From: Clostridiaceae bacterium Marseille-Q3526 | GTDB taxonomy: Bacteria; Bacillota; Clostridia; Lachnospirales; Lachnospiraceae | Direction of reading: 5' to 3' | Assembly (NCBI GenBank): GCA_018223375.1 | Contig: JAGTTS010000003.1 | Coordinates: 124,001-188,000, forward strand | DNA: 64,000 nucleotides | Shown: positions 24,746 to 34,231 of the stretch, one piece after another | Layout of the letters: each line of letters starts with the position of its first letter | How positions within the stretch are numbered: the stretch's first letter is position 1 | Translations under genes and position numbers: made by a program | Notes under the pieces: generated by a model | Told to the model about the DNA's origin: nothing | Databases searched by the model: none | What the model saw: only the letters and a program-made list of their open reading frames with translations

Positions 24746-25588
24746 ATGAACGAATTACTGGTAAAAATCCGTTTTCTGATTCCGTCGCTGCCCAGAGCCG
24801 AGAAGGCTTTTGCCCAGGCCCTTTTGGAGAATCCAGAGGCGATTACTCAACTGACGCTGGCGGCTATTGCTGCAGAATCAGGAAGCAGCGAGGCCTCAAT
24901 TATTCGCTTCTGCAAACGGATGGGATATCACGGATATTCAGGGCTGAAAGAGGCGTTTACAGCGGCGATTGCAGAGGGAGAGGAAATCCATGAAGAGGGA
25001 ATTGAGGAAACAGATGGTATAGAAGTTATATTGAAAAAAGTGTTTCAGAGCAATGTTCAGACACTTCAGAATACCATGGTTTTGGCCAATGACGGTTATC
25101 AGGCAGCGCTGGACGCGATTATTTCAGCAAAATCTATCCATTTTTTCGGCGTAGGAGATGCATTTGCAGCCTGTCAGTTCGCATTTATGAAATTCTGTCG
25201 TCTGGGAATTCCGTGTTCTGCTTACAGCGATGTGATGCTTCAGTATATCACAGCAGATAATCTCCGGCCTGGGGATGTGGCTTTGGCGATTTCCTATGAG
25301 GGAAGATCACGAAATGTGGTTCAGGCTATGAAAATTGCAAAGCTCAGAGGAGCAACCACGATAAGCATTACAAAAATGAATAAATCTCCGCTTTTAAAAT
25401 ATACAGATATCAGCCTGTTCACCTCTGTCAGCGATTTGACAGTAGGGCGGGATAAGGTGACAAGAAGAGTGGCAGATCAATTTATTTTAGATGTGCTTTA
25501 TTTGGGCTATATCACAAAGACAAAAAGAGATTACTCCAAACGGCTGAAGCGGACCCAGACAGCCATTGACTGCAATAAATTGATGTAA
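24746..25588 (+). CDS. RpiR/MurR-family transcriptional regulator
   Basis: 280 residues after CTGGAGG: an N-terminal HTH_6 domain (about 1-77; LTLAAIAAESGSSEASIIRFCKRMG) and a C-terminal SIS domain that binds phosphosugars (about 105-245). It is the first gene of a sugar cluster that includes a hexulose-phosphate-type epimerase and an ABC transporter. E. coli AlsR, the allose regulator, is in the same family. It most likely senses a sugar phosphate of the pathway and controls this cluster. Confidence 0.92.
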   Translation: MNELLVKIRFLIPSLPRAEKAFAQALLENPEAITQLTLAAIAAESGSSEASIIRFCKRMGYHGYSGLKEAFTAAIAEGEEIHEEGIEETDGIEVILKKVFQSNVQTLQNTMVLANDGYQAALDAIISAKSIHFFGVGDAFAACQFAFMKFCRLGIPCSAYSDVMLQYITADNLRPGDVALAISYEGRSRNVVQAMKIAKLRGATTISITKMNKSPLLKYTDISLFTSVSDLTVGRDKVTRRVADQFILDVLYLGYITKTKRDYSKRLKRTQTAIDCNKLM

Positions 25589-25623
25589 AAAGACAGAAAT
25601 AAAAGATAGAAAAGGTGACAGAT

Positions 25624-26325
25624 ATGGTACAGCTTGCGCCGTCAATTTATGCGGCTGATTATTACAGCCTGGGAGAACAGATGAAGGTGATGGAGGAGGA
25701 GGGAATCTCTATTCTCCATCTGGATGTGATGGACGGGCAGTTTGTTCCCGGATTTTCATTTGGGCCAGAGTTTATTGCAAAGCTCAGACCGCACAGCAGG
25801 CAGCATTTTGACGTCCATTTAATGACACAGCAGCCTCAAAATTTAATCCGCCAGTGTGTGGAGTCAGGAGCCGATACGATTCTTCTCCATTGGGAGGCGT
25901 TTGAGGATGAAAAAAGTCTTCTGAACGCAGTGGAAAGCATTCACAATTTTGAAAAAAAAGCTGGTATTGTTTTGAATCCGGAGACAGAGCTTTCTGCTTT
26001 AACACCAGATTTATGGAAGAAGGCAGACAAGCTTCAGCTGATGACTACAAGGCCCGGACGAAAAGGCCAGAGCTTTTTAACTTTTTCTCTGGAGCGGTTC
26101 AGGCAGGCCAAGCTGACAGCAGAACAGCTGGATGTGCAGACAGAGCTTCAAGCGGACGGCGGTGTGAATTTGTCTAATATACAGCAGCTGATTGCCAGCG
26201 GAGCGGAAACTTTCGTAGTGGGAAATGGACTGTTTACCGGAAAACTTCGGGAAAATATTAAGGCATATCAAGCTGTTTTAACAGAAGGGAGGGCAGGAGA
26301 TGAAGCAGTATTTTATAGGGATTGA
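25624..26325 (+). CDS. Ribulose-phosphate 3-epimerase family (AlsE-like)
   Basis: ATG 25624 has AAAGGTG upstream and is preferred to GTG 25615. About 233 residues of a TIM barrel with the metal-binding pattern of Rpe/AlsE: HLDVMDGQFVPGFSFGP, FDVHLM, and DGGV near the C-terminus. The loop usually reading VNPGFGGQ is TRPGRKGQ, so this is not the housekeeping Rpe. Given the RpiR regulator and ribose/allose-type transporter, 3-epimerisation of a ketohexose 6-phosphate (as in AlsE) is a plausible role. It overlaps the kinase gene by 26 bases. Confidence 0.85.
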   Translation: MVQLAPSIYAADYYSLGEQMKVMEEEGISILHLDVMDGQFVPGFSFGPEFIAKLRPHSRQHFDVHLMTQQPQNLIRQCVESGADTILLHWEAFEDEKSLLNAVESIHNFEKKAGIVLNPETELSALTPDLWKKADKLQLMTTRPGRKGQSFLTFSLERFRQAKLTAEQLDVQTELQADGGVNLSNIQQLIASGAETFVVGNGLFTGKLRENIKAYQAVLTEGRAGDEAVFYRD

Positions 26326-27826
26326 TATAGGGACAAGCGCAGCTAAAACACTCCTCATGGATGAGCATGGAGTGGTGACAGCTCAGGTTTCCAGAGAATA
26401 TCCTCTCTATCAGCCGGCAAATGGATGGGCGGAGCAGGATCCGGAGGATTGGAGAAACGCTGTATTTTCGGCAGTCAGGGAACTGGTGGAGCGCTCTCAG
26501 GCAGAGCCGGAGCAGGTCATGGGAATCGGCTTCTCCGGCCAGATGCATGGACTGGTTATGCTAGATGAGAACGGAAAACCAATTCGGCGATCCATTATCT
26601 GGTGCGATCAGAGATCAGCAGAGCAGACAGAAGAAATGTGCTCTCTGATGCCGGAAGAGAAATGGCTGGAAATTACAGCAAATCCTCCGATTGCCGCCTG
26701 GACAGCAGCTAAAATTTTATGGGTGAGGAAGGAAGAGCCGGAAAACTGGGAAAAATGCCGACACATTCTGCTGCCCAAGGATTATATACGTTACTGTCTC
26801 ACTGGAGTTTTTGCAACGGACGTGTCCGACGCGTCGGGAATGCAGCTGCTCGATGTAAAAAACAGAGTTTGGTCAGATACTGTACTGGAATGTCTCTCTA
26901 TTGATAAAGCAATGCTGGCTCAGGTATTTGAGTCTCAGGAGGTAACGGGAACTCTGCTTCCGGAGGCAGCAAAAGAGCTGGGATTGACAGAGAAAGTCAA
27001 GGTGGTAGCAGGAGCGGCGGATAATGCGGCGGCAGCTGTGGGAATCGGAGTGGTCAGGGACGGCGAAAGCTTTACGACCATAGGAACTTCCGCTCTTTTA
27101 TATACGCACCTGGAACGATATACGCCTGTGCCTGGAGGAGGACTTCACCTGTGCTGCGCCGCAGTGCCTGGAAGCTGGTTTACCATGGGAGGTCCCCAGG
27201 CGGCAGGGCTTTCCCTGGAATGGTTTAAAGATTTCTATTGCCAGGATATGATAGAACAGGCTGACAGAGAGAACAGAAATGTTTATCAGCTGATCAATGA
27301 GGCGGCGGAAAAAATTCCGGCTGGAAGCGAACGGCTGATCTATATGCCATACCTGATGGGGGAGAGAACTCCCCATATGAACCCCAAATGCAGAGGGGCT
27401 TTTGTAGGACTTAACATTATTCACCAGAAATCTCATCTGCTGCGGGCAATCATGGAAGGAATTGCCTATTCCCTGGCGGACTGCAATGCGCTTTTAAAGG
27501 AAACGGGAACAGAAATTTCTTCTATGAAAGCCTGCGGAGGAGGCAGTAAGAGCAAACTGTGGCGTCAGATTCTGGCAGATCTTTACGAGTGTGAAATACA
27601 GACGCTTGCCGAGGAGGAGGGGCCTGCCTATGGCGCGGCTATTTTAGCCGGAGTGGGAACCGGGGTATTTCCGGACGTTTCCTGGGCCTGCAGGCAGTTT
27701 ATAAAAACAGGCGATACAGTGAAGCCGGACAGCGGGGAAGCAGAGCTTTATAAAAAGTATCATGCAGTCTACGACAGTCTGTATTGCCATATGACAAAGG
27801 ATTTTGAGGCGCTGTATGAGCTTTAG
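26300..27826 (+). CDS. FGGY-family ketose kinase (xylulokinase-like)
   Basis: 508 residues after GGGAGGGCAGGAG, starting inside the epimerase gene. The ATP-binding start GIDIGTSAAKTLLMD and the sugar-site motif GFSGQMHGLV are those of xylulokinases, with WCDQRS and the ATPase-fold segment KACGGGSKSKLWRQI further on. It would phosphorylate a ketose brought in by the adjacent ABC transporter. The epimerase and hexuloisomerase neighbours argue for a hexulose rather than xylulose; the substrate is not certain. Confidence 0.88.
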   Translation: MKQYFIGIDIGTSAAKTLLMDEHGVVTAQVSREYPLYQPANGWAEQDPEDWRNAVFSAVRELVERSQAEPEQVMGIGFSGQMHGLVMLDENGKPIRRSIIWCDQRSAEQTEEMCSLMPEEKWLEITANPPIAAWTAAKILWVRKEEPENWEKCRHILLPKDYIRYCLTGVFATDVSDASGMQLLDVKNRVWSDTVLECLSIDKAMLAQVFESQEVTGTLLPEAAKELGLTEKVKVVAGAADNAAAAVGIGVVRDGESFTTIGTSALLYTHLERYTPVPGGGLHLCCAAVPGSWFTMGGPQAAGLSLEWFKDFYCQDMIEQADRENRNVYQLINEAAEKIPAGSERLIYMPYLMGERTPHMNPKCRGAFVGLNIIHQKSHLLRAIMEGIAYSLADCNALLKETGTEISSMKACGGGSKSKLWRQILADLYECEIQTLAEEEGPAYGAAILAGVGTGVFPDVSWACRQFIKTGDTVKPDSGEAELYKKYHAVYDSLYCHMTKDFEALYEL

Positions 27827-27896
27827 ACTAAGCTTCTGCAGACTTCGAAATAGATATTGAGAAATGATTTATATAATGTAAGAGGAGGAAAACAGG

Positions 27897-28931
27897 ATGA
27901 AGAAGAAATTTTTAGCAGTGTTATCATGCGGATTAGCAGCAACATTTTTATTTGGCTGCTCAAACAATGCGTCTCAGAAGGCGGAGACAACAGCTGCACA
28001 GACAGAGGCTGCAAAAGAGAGCCAGAAACCGTCTGAGGAAACTGCAGAAAAGACGGGGACAGACACCGCTTCAGAGGGAGGAATGACCTTTGGTGTCACC
28101 TACTGGATCGAGTCTGACTTCTTCAAGACAGTGGCTGATTCTATTACAAAGGCAGCTGAGGCAGAGGGAAATAAAACAGTTGTGGTAGACGCGCAGCAGG
28201 ACAGCACAAAACAGCTTCAGGTGGTAGAGGATTTTATTGCTCAGGACGTAGACGCAGTATTTTTAAATCCTGTTGACAAGGATGCGATTGAACCGGCTCT
28301 TCAGAAACTGGACGAGGCTGGAATTCCAGTGGTTAACTTTGATTCAGCAGTAGGAAATCTGGATCTGGTAGACGCGTATGTAGCTACTGATAATATTCAG
28401 GCAGGTAAGCTGTGCGGAGAAGCCATGCTGAAGGACTTCCCGGACGGCGGAAAGATTGCCGTACTTAACTATCCGGCTAACAGTGCCTGCGTTGACAGAG
28501 AGAAAGGCTTCTTAGAGACCATTGAGGGTAAGGGATTTGAGATCGTAGAAACCTTTGACGCAGAGGGAACCGTTGAGAAGGGACAGAATATTACAAGTGA
28601 TATTTTACAGGCACACCCAGACTTAGACGCAATTTTCTCCATCAATGATCAGGCGGGTATGGGCGCTTATGCAGCCTGCATGACATCAGGAGCCGACGTG
28701 GCTATCTATGGCGTAGACGGAGCTCCGGAGGCAAAGCAGGTAATTGCCAAGGAAGGCAGTATCTACCGGATGACAGCAGCCCAGTCTCCGATTAAGATTG
28801 GAACTCAGTGCTATGAGACAGTTAAGGGAATTCTGGCAGGACAGGAGCCAGAGCAGTTCCAGATTGATGTTCCGGCTTTTGCGATTGACAGTGAGAATAT
28901 TGCCGAATATCTGAACGCAGGATGGCAGTAA
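27897..28931 (+). CDS. Sugar ABC transporter substrate-binding lipoprotein (RbsB/AlsB type)
   Basis: 344 residues with a lipoprotein signal peptide (lipobox LFGC, Cys21), a Thr/Glu/Ala-rich linker (about 25-62), then a type I periplasmic-binding fold. Family signs include FLNPVDKDAIEPAL, a PVVNFDSAV segment, and DAIFSINDQAGMGAY followed by a VDGAPEA segment. It delivers a pentose or hexose to the RbsA/RbsC-like components encoded next. Confidence 0.92.
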   Translation: MKKKFLAVLSCGLAATFLFGCSNNASQKAETTAAQTEAAKESQKPSEETAEKTGTDTASEGGMTFGVTYWIESDFFKTVADSITKAAEAEGNKTVVVDAQQDSTKQLQVVEDFIAQDVDAVFLNPVDKDAIEPALQKLDEAGIPVVNFDSAVGNLDLVDAYVATDNIQAGKLCGEAMLKDFPDGGKIAVLNYPANSACVDREKGFLETIEGKGFEIVETFDAEGTVEKGQNITSDILQAHPDLDAIFSINDQAGMGAYAACMTSGADVAIYGVDGAPEAKQVIAKEGSIYRMTAAQSPIKIGTQCYETVKGILAGQEPEQFQIDVPAFAIDSENIAEYLNAGWQ

Positions 28932-28971
28932 GAAGCAGAGGTTAAGGGATACAGACAAGGAGCGGCAGAGG

Positions 28972-30462
28972 ATGGAAGAATTACTGAGGATGGAGGGAAT
29001 TTCCAAATCCTTCTCAGGAGTCAGAGTGCTGAACCGTGTGGAGCTGACTGTGAAGCACGGGGAGGTACACGCTCTTTTAGGGGAGAATGGAGCAGGAAAA
29101 TCCACGCTGATTAAGATACTTGGCGGAGCCTACACAAAAGATGAGGGAACGATTTACATTGAGGGGAATAAGACAGAGATCACAAGTGTGGAGAGCGCCA
29201 GAAGCCATGGAATCCGTGTGATTCACCAGGAACTGATGCTGATTCCCTACATGACTGTGGCAGAGAATATTTTCCTGGGGCAGGAGCCGAAGACGAAGCG
29301 AGGGACTGTAGATACAGCGAAAATGAACCGGGATACGGCTGCCTTTCTGAAGGAAATGGAATTAGATATCCAGCCGGATGAGCAGGTAGGAAGGCTCAAC
29401 ATTGCGAAACAGCAGATGGTGGAGATTGCAAGAGCAATCTCCTTCGGCGCTAAAATTATAGTAATGGACGAGCCTACCTCCTCCCTGACAGACACAGAGG
29501 TGGAGGTTCTCTTTAAGGCAATTCGGAGGCTGAAGGAAAAGGGAGTCGGCATTATCTATATCAGCCACAGGATGTCAGAGCTGGATGAAATCGCAGACCG
29601 GATTACAGTAATGCGCGATGGAGAGTATATTGCGACAGTGGTGACAAAGGATACAACCCACGATCATCTGGTGAGTCTGATGGTAGGGCGTTCTCTGGGA
29701 GATTTGTACGACAAGCACAACCATTCCGGAGAGGAAACCGTGCTTTCTGTTCATCATCTGGCAGCAGGAAAGGAAGTCAGAGATGTTTCCTTTGAACTGA
29801 AAAAGGGAGAGGTACTGGGATTTTCGGGTCTGGTGGGATCGGGCCGTTCAGAGACGATGGAGGCTTTGTTTGGTCTCAGGAGGAAGGACTCTGGAGAAAT
29901 CCTCGTGAATGGGAAGAAGGTCCAGATAAAGAATGTAAAAGATGCCATGAACTGCGGTCTTGGCCTGGTTCCGGAGGACAGGAAAAAAGAGGGAATTTTT
30001 GCTGTTCAGGGAATACGCTTTAATACCACGATTGAAGTGCTGGATCAGTTTTTAAAGGGAGGAACATACAGCCGGGAAAAAGAGATTTCTCTGATTCGGA
30101 CATACGTAGATCAGGTGATGGAAACAAAATATGCTGGAATTGAACAGCCGATCGGAAGACTGAGCGGAGGCAATCAGCAAAAAGTTATTATCAGCCGGTG
30201 GCTTCTTGCCACAGAGAAAATTTTGATCTTGGACGAACCGACTAGAGGCATTGACGTAAAGACAAAGGCGGATATTTATCATTTAATTGATCGCCTGACA
30301 GCGGAGGGCCTGTCTGTGATCTTTATTTCTTCTGAGATGCCAGAGCTTATCAATATGTGCGACCGGATTGTGGTGATGAATCACGGAAGGACGACAGGTG
30401 TGCTTTCCAGGGAGGAATTTACCCAGGAGCGTATTATGGAATTATCCACAAAGGAATTGTAA
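28972..30462 (+). CDS. Sugar ABC transporter ATPase, two-domain (RbsA/AlsA type)
   Basis: 496 residues with two nucleotide-binding domains. The first has Walker A GENGAGKST, a LNIAKQQMVEIARA signature region and Walker B IIVMDEPTSSL; the second has the usual variant GLVGSGRSE and a conserved signature LSGGNQQK with LILDEPTRGID. This is the standard CUT2 layout. It lies between the binding protein and the permease gene. Confidence 0.95.
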   Translation: MEELLRMEGISKSFSGVRVLNRVELTVKHGEVHALLGENGAGKSTLIKILGGAYTKDEGTIYIEGNKTEITSVESARSHGIRVIHQELMLIPYMTVAENIFLGQEPKTKRGTVDTAKMNRDTAAFLKEMELDIQPDEQVGRLNIAKQQMVEIARAISFGAKIIVMDEPTSSLTDTEVEVLFKAIRRLKEKGVGIIYISHRMSELDEIADRITVMRDGEYIATVVTKDTTHDHLVSLMVGRSLGDLYDKHNHSGEETVLSVHHLAAGKEVRDVSFELKKGEVLGFSGLVGSGRSETMEALFGLRRKDSGEILVNGKKVQIKNVKDAMNCGLGLVPEDRKKEGIFAVQGIRFNTTIEVLDQFLKGGTYSREKEISLIRTYVDQVMETKYAGIEQPIGRLSGGNQQKVIISRWLLATEKILILDEPTRGIDVKTKADIYHLIDRLTAEGLSVIFISSEMPELINMCDRIVVMNHGRTTGVLSREEFTQERIMELSTKEL

Positions 30463-30475
30463 AGAGGTGACAAAA

Positions 30476-31465
30476 ATGAAGCATAAATGGGGGCAGTCAG
30501 CAGTAAACACAATTAAAATGAACTTCGGCATTCTGATGGGCCTTTTGATCCTCTGTGTGGGACTTACGTTCCTGACAGATAAATTTGCTACAGTAACAAA
30601 CTTTTTCAATGTCATAAGACAGATTACTATCAATTTGTATCTGGCCTGCGGCATGACTTTTGTCATCCTTTTAGGAGGCATTGACCTGTCGGTAGGTTCT
30701 GTCATTGCTGTGTCAGGATGCATCAGTGCGGGCATGATTACATGGCTGGGACTGCCTGTTCCAGTGGGAATTCTGATTGGCGTTTTCTTTGGAACCCTGA
30801 TCGGAGCATTTAATGGACTGGTAGTTTCAAGAACTACAATTCCGGCCTTTATTGTGACGCTGGCGGCGATGAATATTGGCCGTGGAATTGCCAGAATTTA
30901 TACCCACGCCCAGACAATTGCCGTTTTGGACGACGCATATACCTTCTGGGGAATGGGAGAGATTCTGGGACTCCCCATTCAGCTTTATCTGATTATTGCC
31001 GTTATTATTGTATCTTCCTTTATTCTAAACAGGACAAAGCTGGGACGCCACATTTATGCGGTAGGAGGAAATAAAACAGCGGCAGAGTATTCAGGAATTA
31101 ATGTAAAAAAGGTTACATTCTTTGTGTTTGCCTTCAGCGGTTTTCTGGCGTCTCTGGCAGGAGTTCTGACAGTAGGAAGAACCTTTACAGCTACGATGAT
31201 TATGGGAGACAGCGCAGAAATGGACGCCATTGCCGCAGTTGTGCTGGGAGGAACCAGCATGAGCGGAGGAAAGGGAAGCATTTCCGGAACAGTCATTGGC
31301 GTAATTGTAATCGGTATTTTGAAAAATGGAATGAATCTGTTAGGTATTGATTCCTCCTGGCAGTATGTAGTTCAGGGAATTGTAATTCTGATTGCCGTTT
31401 ACATTGACTTTATTAAATCAGGAGGAACGGCCTCTGATTTAATTCGGAAACTGAAGCGGGCTTAG
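30476..31465 (+). CDS. Sugar ABC transporter permease (RbsC/AlsC type)
   Basis: ATG 30476 follows AAAGAGGTGAC; a longer upstream frame overlaps the ATPase gene and is unlikely. About 329 residues and 8-10 hydrophobic segments, with the family motifs GGIDLSVGSV, GAFNGLVVSRTTIPAFIVTLA and the C-terminal GGTSMSGGKGSI. It is the membrane component of the CUT2 transporter. Confidence 0.94.
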   Translation: MKHKWGQSAVNTIKMNFGILMGLLILCVGLTFLTDKFATVTNFFNVIRQITINLYLACGMTFVILLGGIDLSVGSVIAVSGCISAGMITWLGLPVPVGILIGVFFGTLIGAFNGLVVSRTTIPAFIVTLAAMNIGRGIARIYTHAQTIAVLDDAYTFWGMGEILGLPIQLYLIIAVIIVSSFILNRTKLGRHIYAVGGNKTAAEYSGINVKKVTFFVFAFSGFLASLAGVLTVGRTFTATMIMGDSAEMDAIAAVVLGGTSMSGGKGSISGTVIGVIVIGILKNGMNLLGIDSSWQYVVQGIVILIAVYIDFIKSGGTASDLIRKLKRA

Positions 31466-31518
31466 AGTGCAGTTCGGAACGATATTGAGATAGAGGAAGT
31501 AAAAGAGGAACATGCAGA

Positions 31519-32070
31519 ATGGGATATACCAGGAAAGCAGAGGAGGTGCTCGGAGAGCTGAGCCGGGCCCTTCGAGGAATTGATGAAAAAGAAGTAACTG
31601 GAATGGTAGCCTGCCTTAACCGAGAAAACCGGATTTTCTGCGATGGGGCTGGAAGAAGCCGTCTCCAGGCGGAAGGGTTTGCCATGCGACTGGCCCAGAT
31701 GGGATTTTTGGCCAGCGTGGTGGGAGAAGCGACAGCTCCAGCCATTACCCAAAATGATATTTTGATTATACTCAGCGGTTCCGGAGAAACGCCTGTGCTT
31801 CTGGAACATGGAAAAAAAGCCAAGAAAGCAGGAGCCCTGGTACTGGCGATAACGGCGTCGCCTCATTCCTCCCTGTCAGAATTGTGCGATGTTTCTGTAA
31901 TTGTAAAGGCAGACAGAAAGGATCAGGCGGGAGGCTGCTCTATGCAGCCGATGGGAACGCTGTTCGAACAGAGTGCAGGAATCCTTTGCGACACAATGGT
32001 ACTTCTCCTGATGGATCGGTTTCATATTACGGGAGAAGAAATGTTCAGAAACCACAGCAATTTAGAGTAA
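31519..32070 (+). CDS. SIS-domain protein, 6-phospho-3-hexuloisomerase-like
   Basis: 183 residues made up of one SIS domain: FCDGAGRSRLQAEGFAMRL, LIILSGSGETPVLL and LAITASPHSSLSELCD match the HxlB/PHI family, ending with PMGTLFEQSAGILCD. PHI converts D-arabino-3-hexulose 6-phosphate to fructose 6-phosphate. There is no hexulose-phosphate synthase gene here, so formaldehyde fixation is unlikely; it more likely isomerises a phosphoketose in sugar breakdown. Confidence 0.87.
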   Translation: MGYTRKAEEVLGELSRALRGIDEKEVTGMVACLNRENRIFCDGAGRSRLQAEGFAMRLAQMGFLASVVGEATAPAITQNDILIILSGSGETPVLLEHGKKAKKAGALVLAITASPHSSLSELCDVSVIVKADRKDQAGGCSMQPMGTLFEQSAGILCDTMVLLLMDRFHITGEEMFRNHSNLE

Positions 32071-32146
32071 TCGGAATTAGAATAAAAGCATGGGAATGGA
32101 AATCAGGAAAAGGATTAAGCAAGAAGATGGGAGGCGCAGGAAATAT

Positions 32147-32983
32147 ATGGGAAATACAGACAGCAGAATTCGAATCGGAGCCGTAGCCTGGGGACTTCCG
32201 GGAGGCGGCTCGTACAGTGTCAGAACTGCCCACGAAGCAGGCCTTTCAGGAATCCAGCTGGAACTGGGAAGTTTTGAGGCAGGATATCCTCTGGCCCAGA
32301 AGACGGTGATGGAAGGTTACCTGGAGGATGGAGAGCGATATGGAATAGAATTCCCTGCCCTTGTCTTAAATGATCTGATGGAGCATGAGTTTATTCATGG
32401 AAATTCTACCGAGAATGGGAAAATTGCCTGGGAGCAGATGGAGATCGGTGTGGAGACGGCGGCGCAGATGGGAATCCGCCGTTTGATGATTCCTAATTTT
32501 ATTCACAATCTGATTACCTGTGAGGAGCATATTGAACATGCCAGAGAAGCTCTCAGCTATGCGTGCCGTCTGGGCGCAGAGCAGGGAATTACAATTTTGA
32601 CAGAAAATGCTCTTGACTGGAAAAGACAGATTGAACTTCTGGATGCAGTAGGCGCAGACAATCTGAAAATTCACTTTGACACCCAGAATTTTAAATTTAA
32701 TTTTGATATGGATCAGCTCAGCCAGCTGGAAGGACTGTATCCTTATATGGACACAATTCTTCATGTAAAAGACGGGACGGACGCTCCGGGAAATCGTCTG
32801 TTAGGAGAAGGAAATACAGATTTCTTCAGCCAGATGAAATATTTGAAGGAGCGGGGATTTGAAGGCTGGATTATTACAGAAAATTACTATAATCTGCTGC
32901 CTCTCAGGAACCAGGCCCGGTCAGGAGGCCAGATGGAACTTCTTTTGAGAGATGTGAATACGATTCAGGGATGCTTCGCGTAG
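32147..32983 (+). CDS. Sugar phosphate isomerase/epimerase, TIM-barrel AP-endonuclease-2 family
   Basis: ATG 32147 is chosen for the GCAGGAAA upstream and because the conserved fold begins soon after (RIGAVAWGLPGGG). About 278 residues. The metal-binding acidic and His residues typical of the family are present in ILTENALDW, IHFDTQNFKF, ILHVKDGTD and the C-terminal WIITENYY. Relatives include hydroxypyruvate isomerase, tagatose/psicose 3-epimerase and IolE/IolI. The specific reaction cannot be read from sequence. It is the last gene of the cluster and precedes a terminator. Confidence 0.8.
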   Translation: MGNTDSRIRIGAVAWGLPGGGSYSVRTAHEAGLSGIQLELGSFEAGYPLAQKTVMEGYLEDGERYGIEFPALVLNDLMEHEFIHGNSTENGKIAWEQMEIGVETAAQMGIRRLMIPNFIHNLITCEEHIEHAREALSYACRLGAEQGITILTENALDWKRQIELLDAVGADNLKIHFDTQNFKFNFDMDQLSQLEGLYPYMDTILHVKDGTDAPGNRLLGEGNTDFFSQMKYLKERGFEGWIITENYYNLLPLRNQARSGGQMELLLRDVNTIQGCFA

Positions 32984-32990
32984 AGAATTT

Positions 32991-33023
32991 TGCCGTATAG
33001 GGAAACCTGTACGGCATTTTTTT
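32991..33023 (+). terminator. Terminator of the sugar cluster
   Basis: An 11-bp stem (32991-33001 with 33006-33016, one G-T pair), a GAAA loop and seven T. Confidence 0.92.
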
Positions 33024-33037
33024 GCCATTCCCTGCGG

Positions 33038-33066
33038 TTGGCAAATGTCTTCTAAGGTATTATAAT
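33038..33066 (+). promoter_or_regulatory. Promoter of the first EutH-like gene
   Basis: TTGGCA (33038-33043), 17-base spacer, TATAAT (33061-33066). The block TTGGCAAATG...AGGTATTATAATGAAA is shared nearly base for base with the promoter at 42856-42884. Confidence 0.8.
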
Positions 33067-33114
33067 GAAACCTGATATAAGCGCCGGGCAGGCGTGAGAG
33101 AGGGAGGAGATGGA

Positions 33115-34194
33115 ATGACATTTGACCAAATCATTATTTGGGTAATAGCAGCCGGGGCAGTCATCGGAGCGGCTGATAAAATTTTTGGGAACAGGCTGGG
33201 GCTGGGCCGGAAGTTTGACGAGGGATTTCAGGCTATGGGGCCGCTGGCCCTGGGGATGGTTGGAATCGTCTGTCTGGCTCCTGTGATTGCGGATGTGTCA
33301 GGCCCTGTGATTATTCCGGTATTTGAGGCGCTGGGAGCGGATCCGGCCATGTTTGGAGCGGTTTTAGCCAATGATATGGGCGGCTATTCTCTGGCTGTGG
33401 AGCTGGCCGAAAATCAGGAGGCGGGACTTTTAGCTGGAACGATTGTATCCTCCATGCTGGGGTGTACGCTGGTGTTTTCCATTCCTGTAGGCTTGAGTCT
33501 GATTGAAAAGGAGGATCGCCCTTATTTTTCCAGGGGATTTTTAATCGGTCTCATCACCATTCCGGCGGGAAGCGTCATAGGAGGCCTGGCCGCAGGCTTT
33601 GAGCTGTCCATGGTGCTTCGGAACATGGTTCCTGTCATTCTTCTGGCGGCTGTTCTGGCTCTGGGGCTGAAGGCGTTTCCGGAGGCCATGGTAAAAGGGT
33701 GCATGATATTCGGACAGTTGATTACGATTGTCATCTACATAGGGCTGGCGGCAGCTGCCTTTGAACATCTCACCGGGGCGGTGGTGATTCCGGGGATGGC
33801 GGACATTATGGAGGGAATGCGGGCAGTTGCAGGGATTGGGATTGTTCTGATTGGAACCTTTCCGGCGCTCACCATTCTCACAAAGCTGCTGGACAAACCG
33901 TTAAACCGGGCGGGGAGGAAGCTGGGACTTGATAAGACCAGCGCGGCAGGCCTGGTATTTACGCTGGCTAATTCTGTTCCTGTTTATACGATGATGAAGA
34001 ATATGAACAAAAAGGGCATTATTGTGAACACAGCCTGGCTGGTTCCGGCTACGTCGGCGCTGGGGGCTCATCTGGGATTTACGGCAGGGGTAGAACCTTC
34101 CATGATCACTCCTGTCGTGGCGGGAAAGCTGTCAGCCGGCGTACTTGCCGTGTGCCTGGCTCTCTTTATGTGCAGGGACATGGAGGAGGCGTGA
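33115..34194 (+). CDS. EutH-like transporter, paralogue 1
   Basis: 359 residues, about 10 membrane segments, after AGGGAGGAG. The family signs are DKIFGNRLGLG, EGFQAMGPLALGMVG, APVIADVSGPVI and ANDMGGYSLAVELA, as in the ethanolamine permease EutH. No ammonia-lyase or microcompartment gene is present in the window, so the cargo may not be ethanolamine. A close paralogue lies at 44104-45204. It is followed by a FadR-type regulator gene 37 bases downstream. Confidence 0.85.
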   Translation: MTFDQIIIWVIAAGAVIGAADKIFGNRLGLGRKFDEGFQAMGPLALGMVGIVCLAPVIADVSGPVIIPVFEALGADPAMFGAVLANDMGGYSLAVELAENQEAGLLAGTIVSSMLGCTLVFSIPVGLSLIEKEDRPYFSRGFLIGLITIPAGSVIGGLAAGFELSMVLRNMVPVILLAAVLALGLKAFPEAMVKGCMIFGQLITIVIYIGLAAAAFEHLTGAVVIPGMADIMEGMRAVAGIGIVLIGTFPALTILTKLLDKPLNRAGRKLGLDKTSAAGLVFTLANSVPVYTMMKNMNKKGIIVNTAWLVPATSALGAHLGFTAGVEPSMITPVVAGKLSAGVLAVCLALFMCRDMEEA

Positions 34195-34231
34195 GAAGGA
34201 AGCGAAGGAAGAGATTGGGGAGGTGGAGGAC

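Noticed and set aside
31519..32070. Ribulose-monophosphate formaldehyde fixation
   Set aside because: The hexuloisomerase-like protein has no hexulose-phosphate synthase partner; the context is sugar import and kinase.
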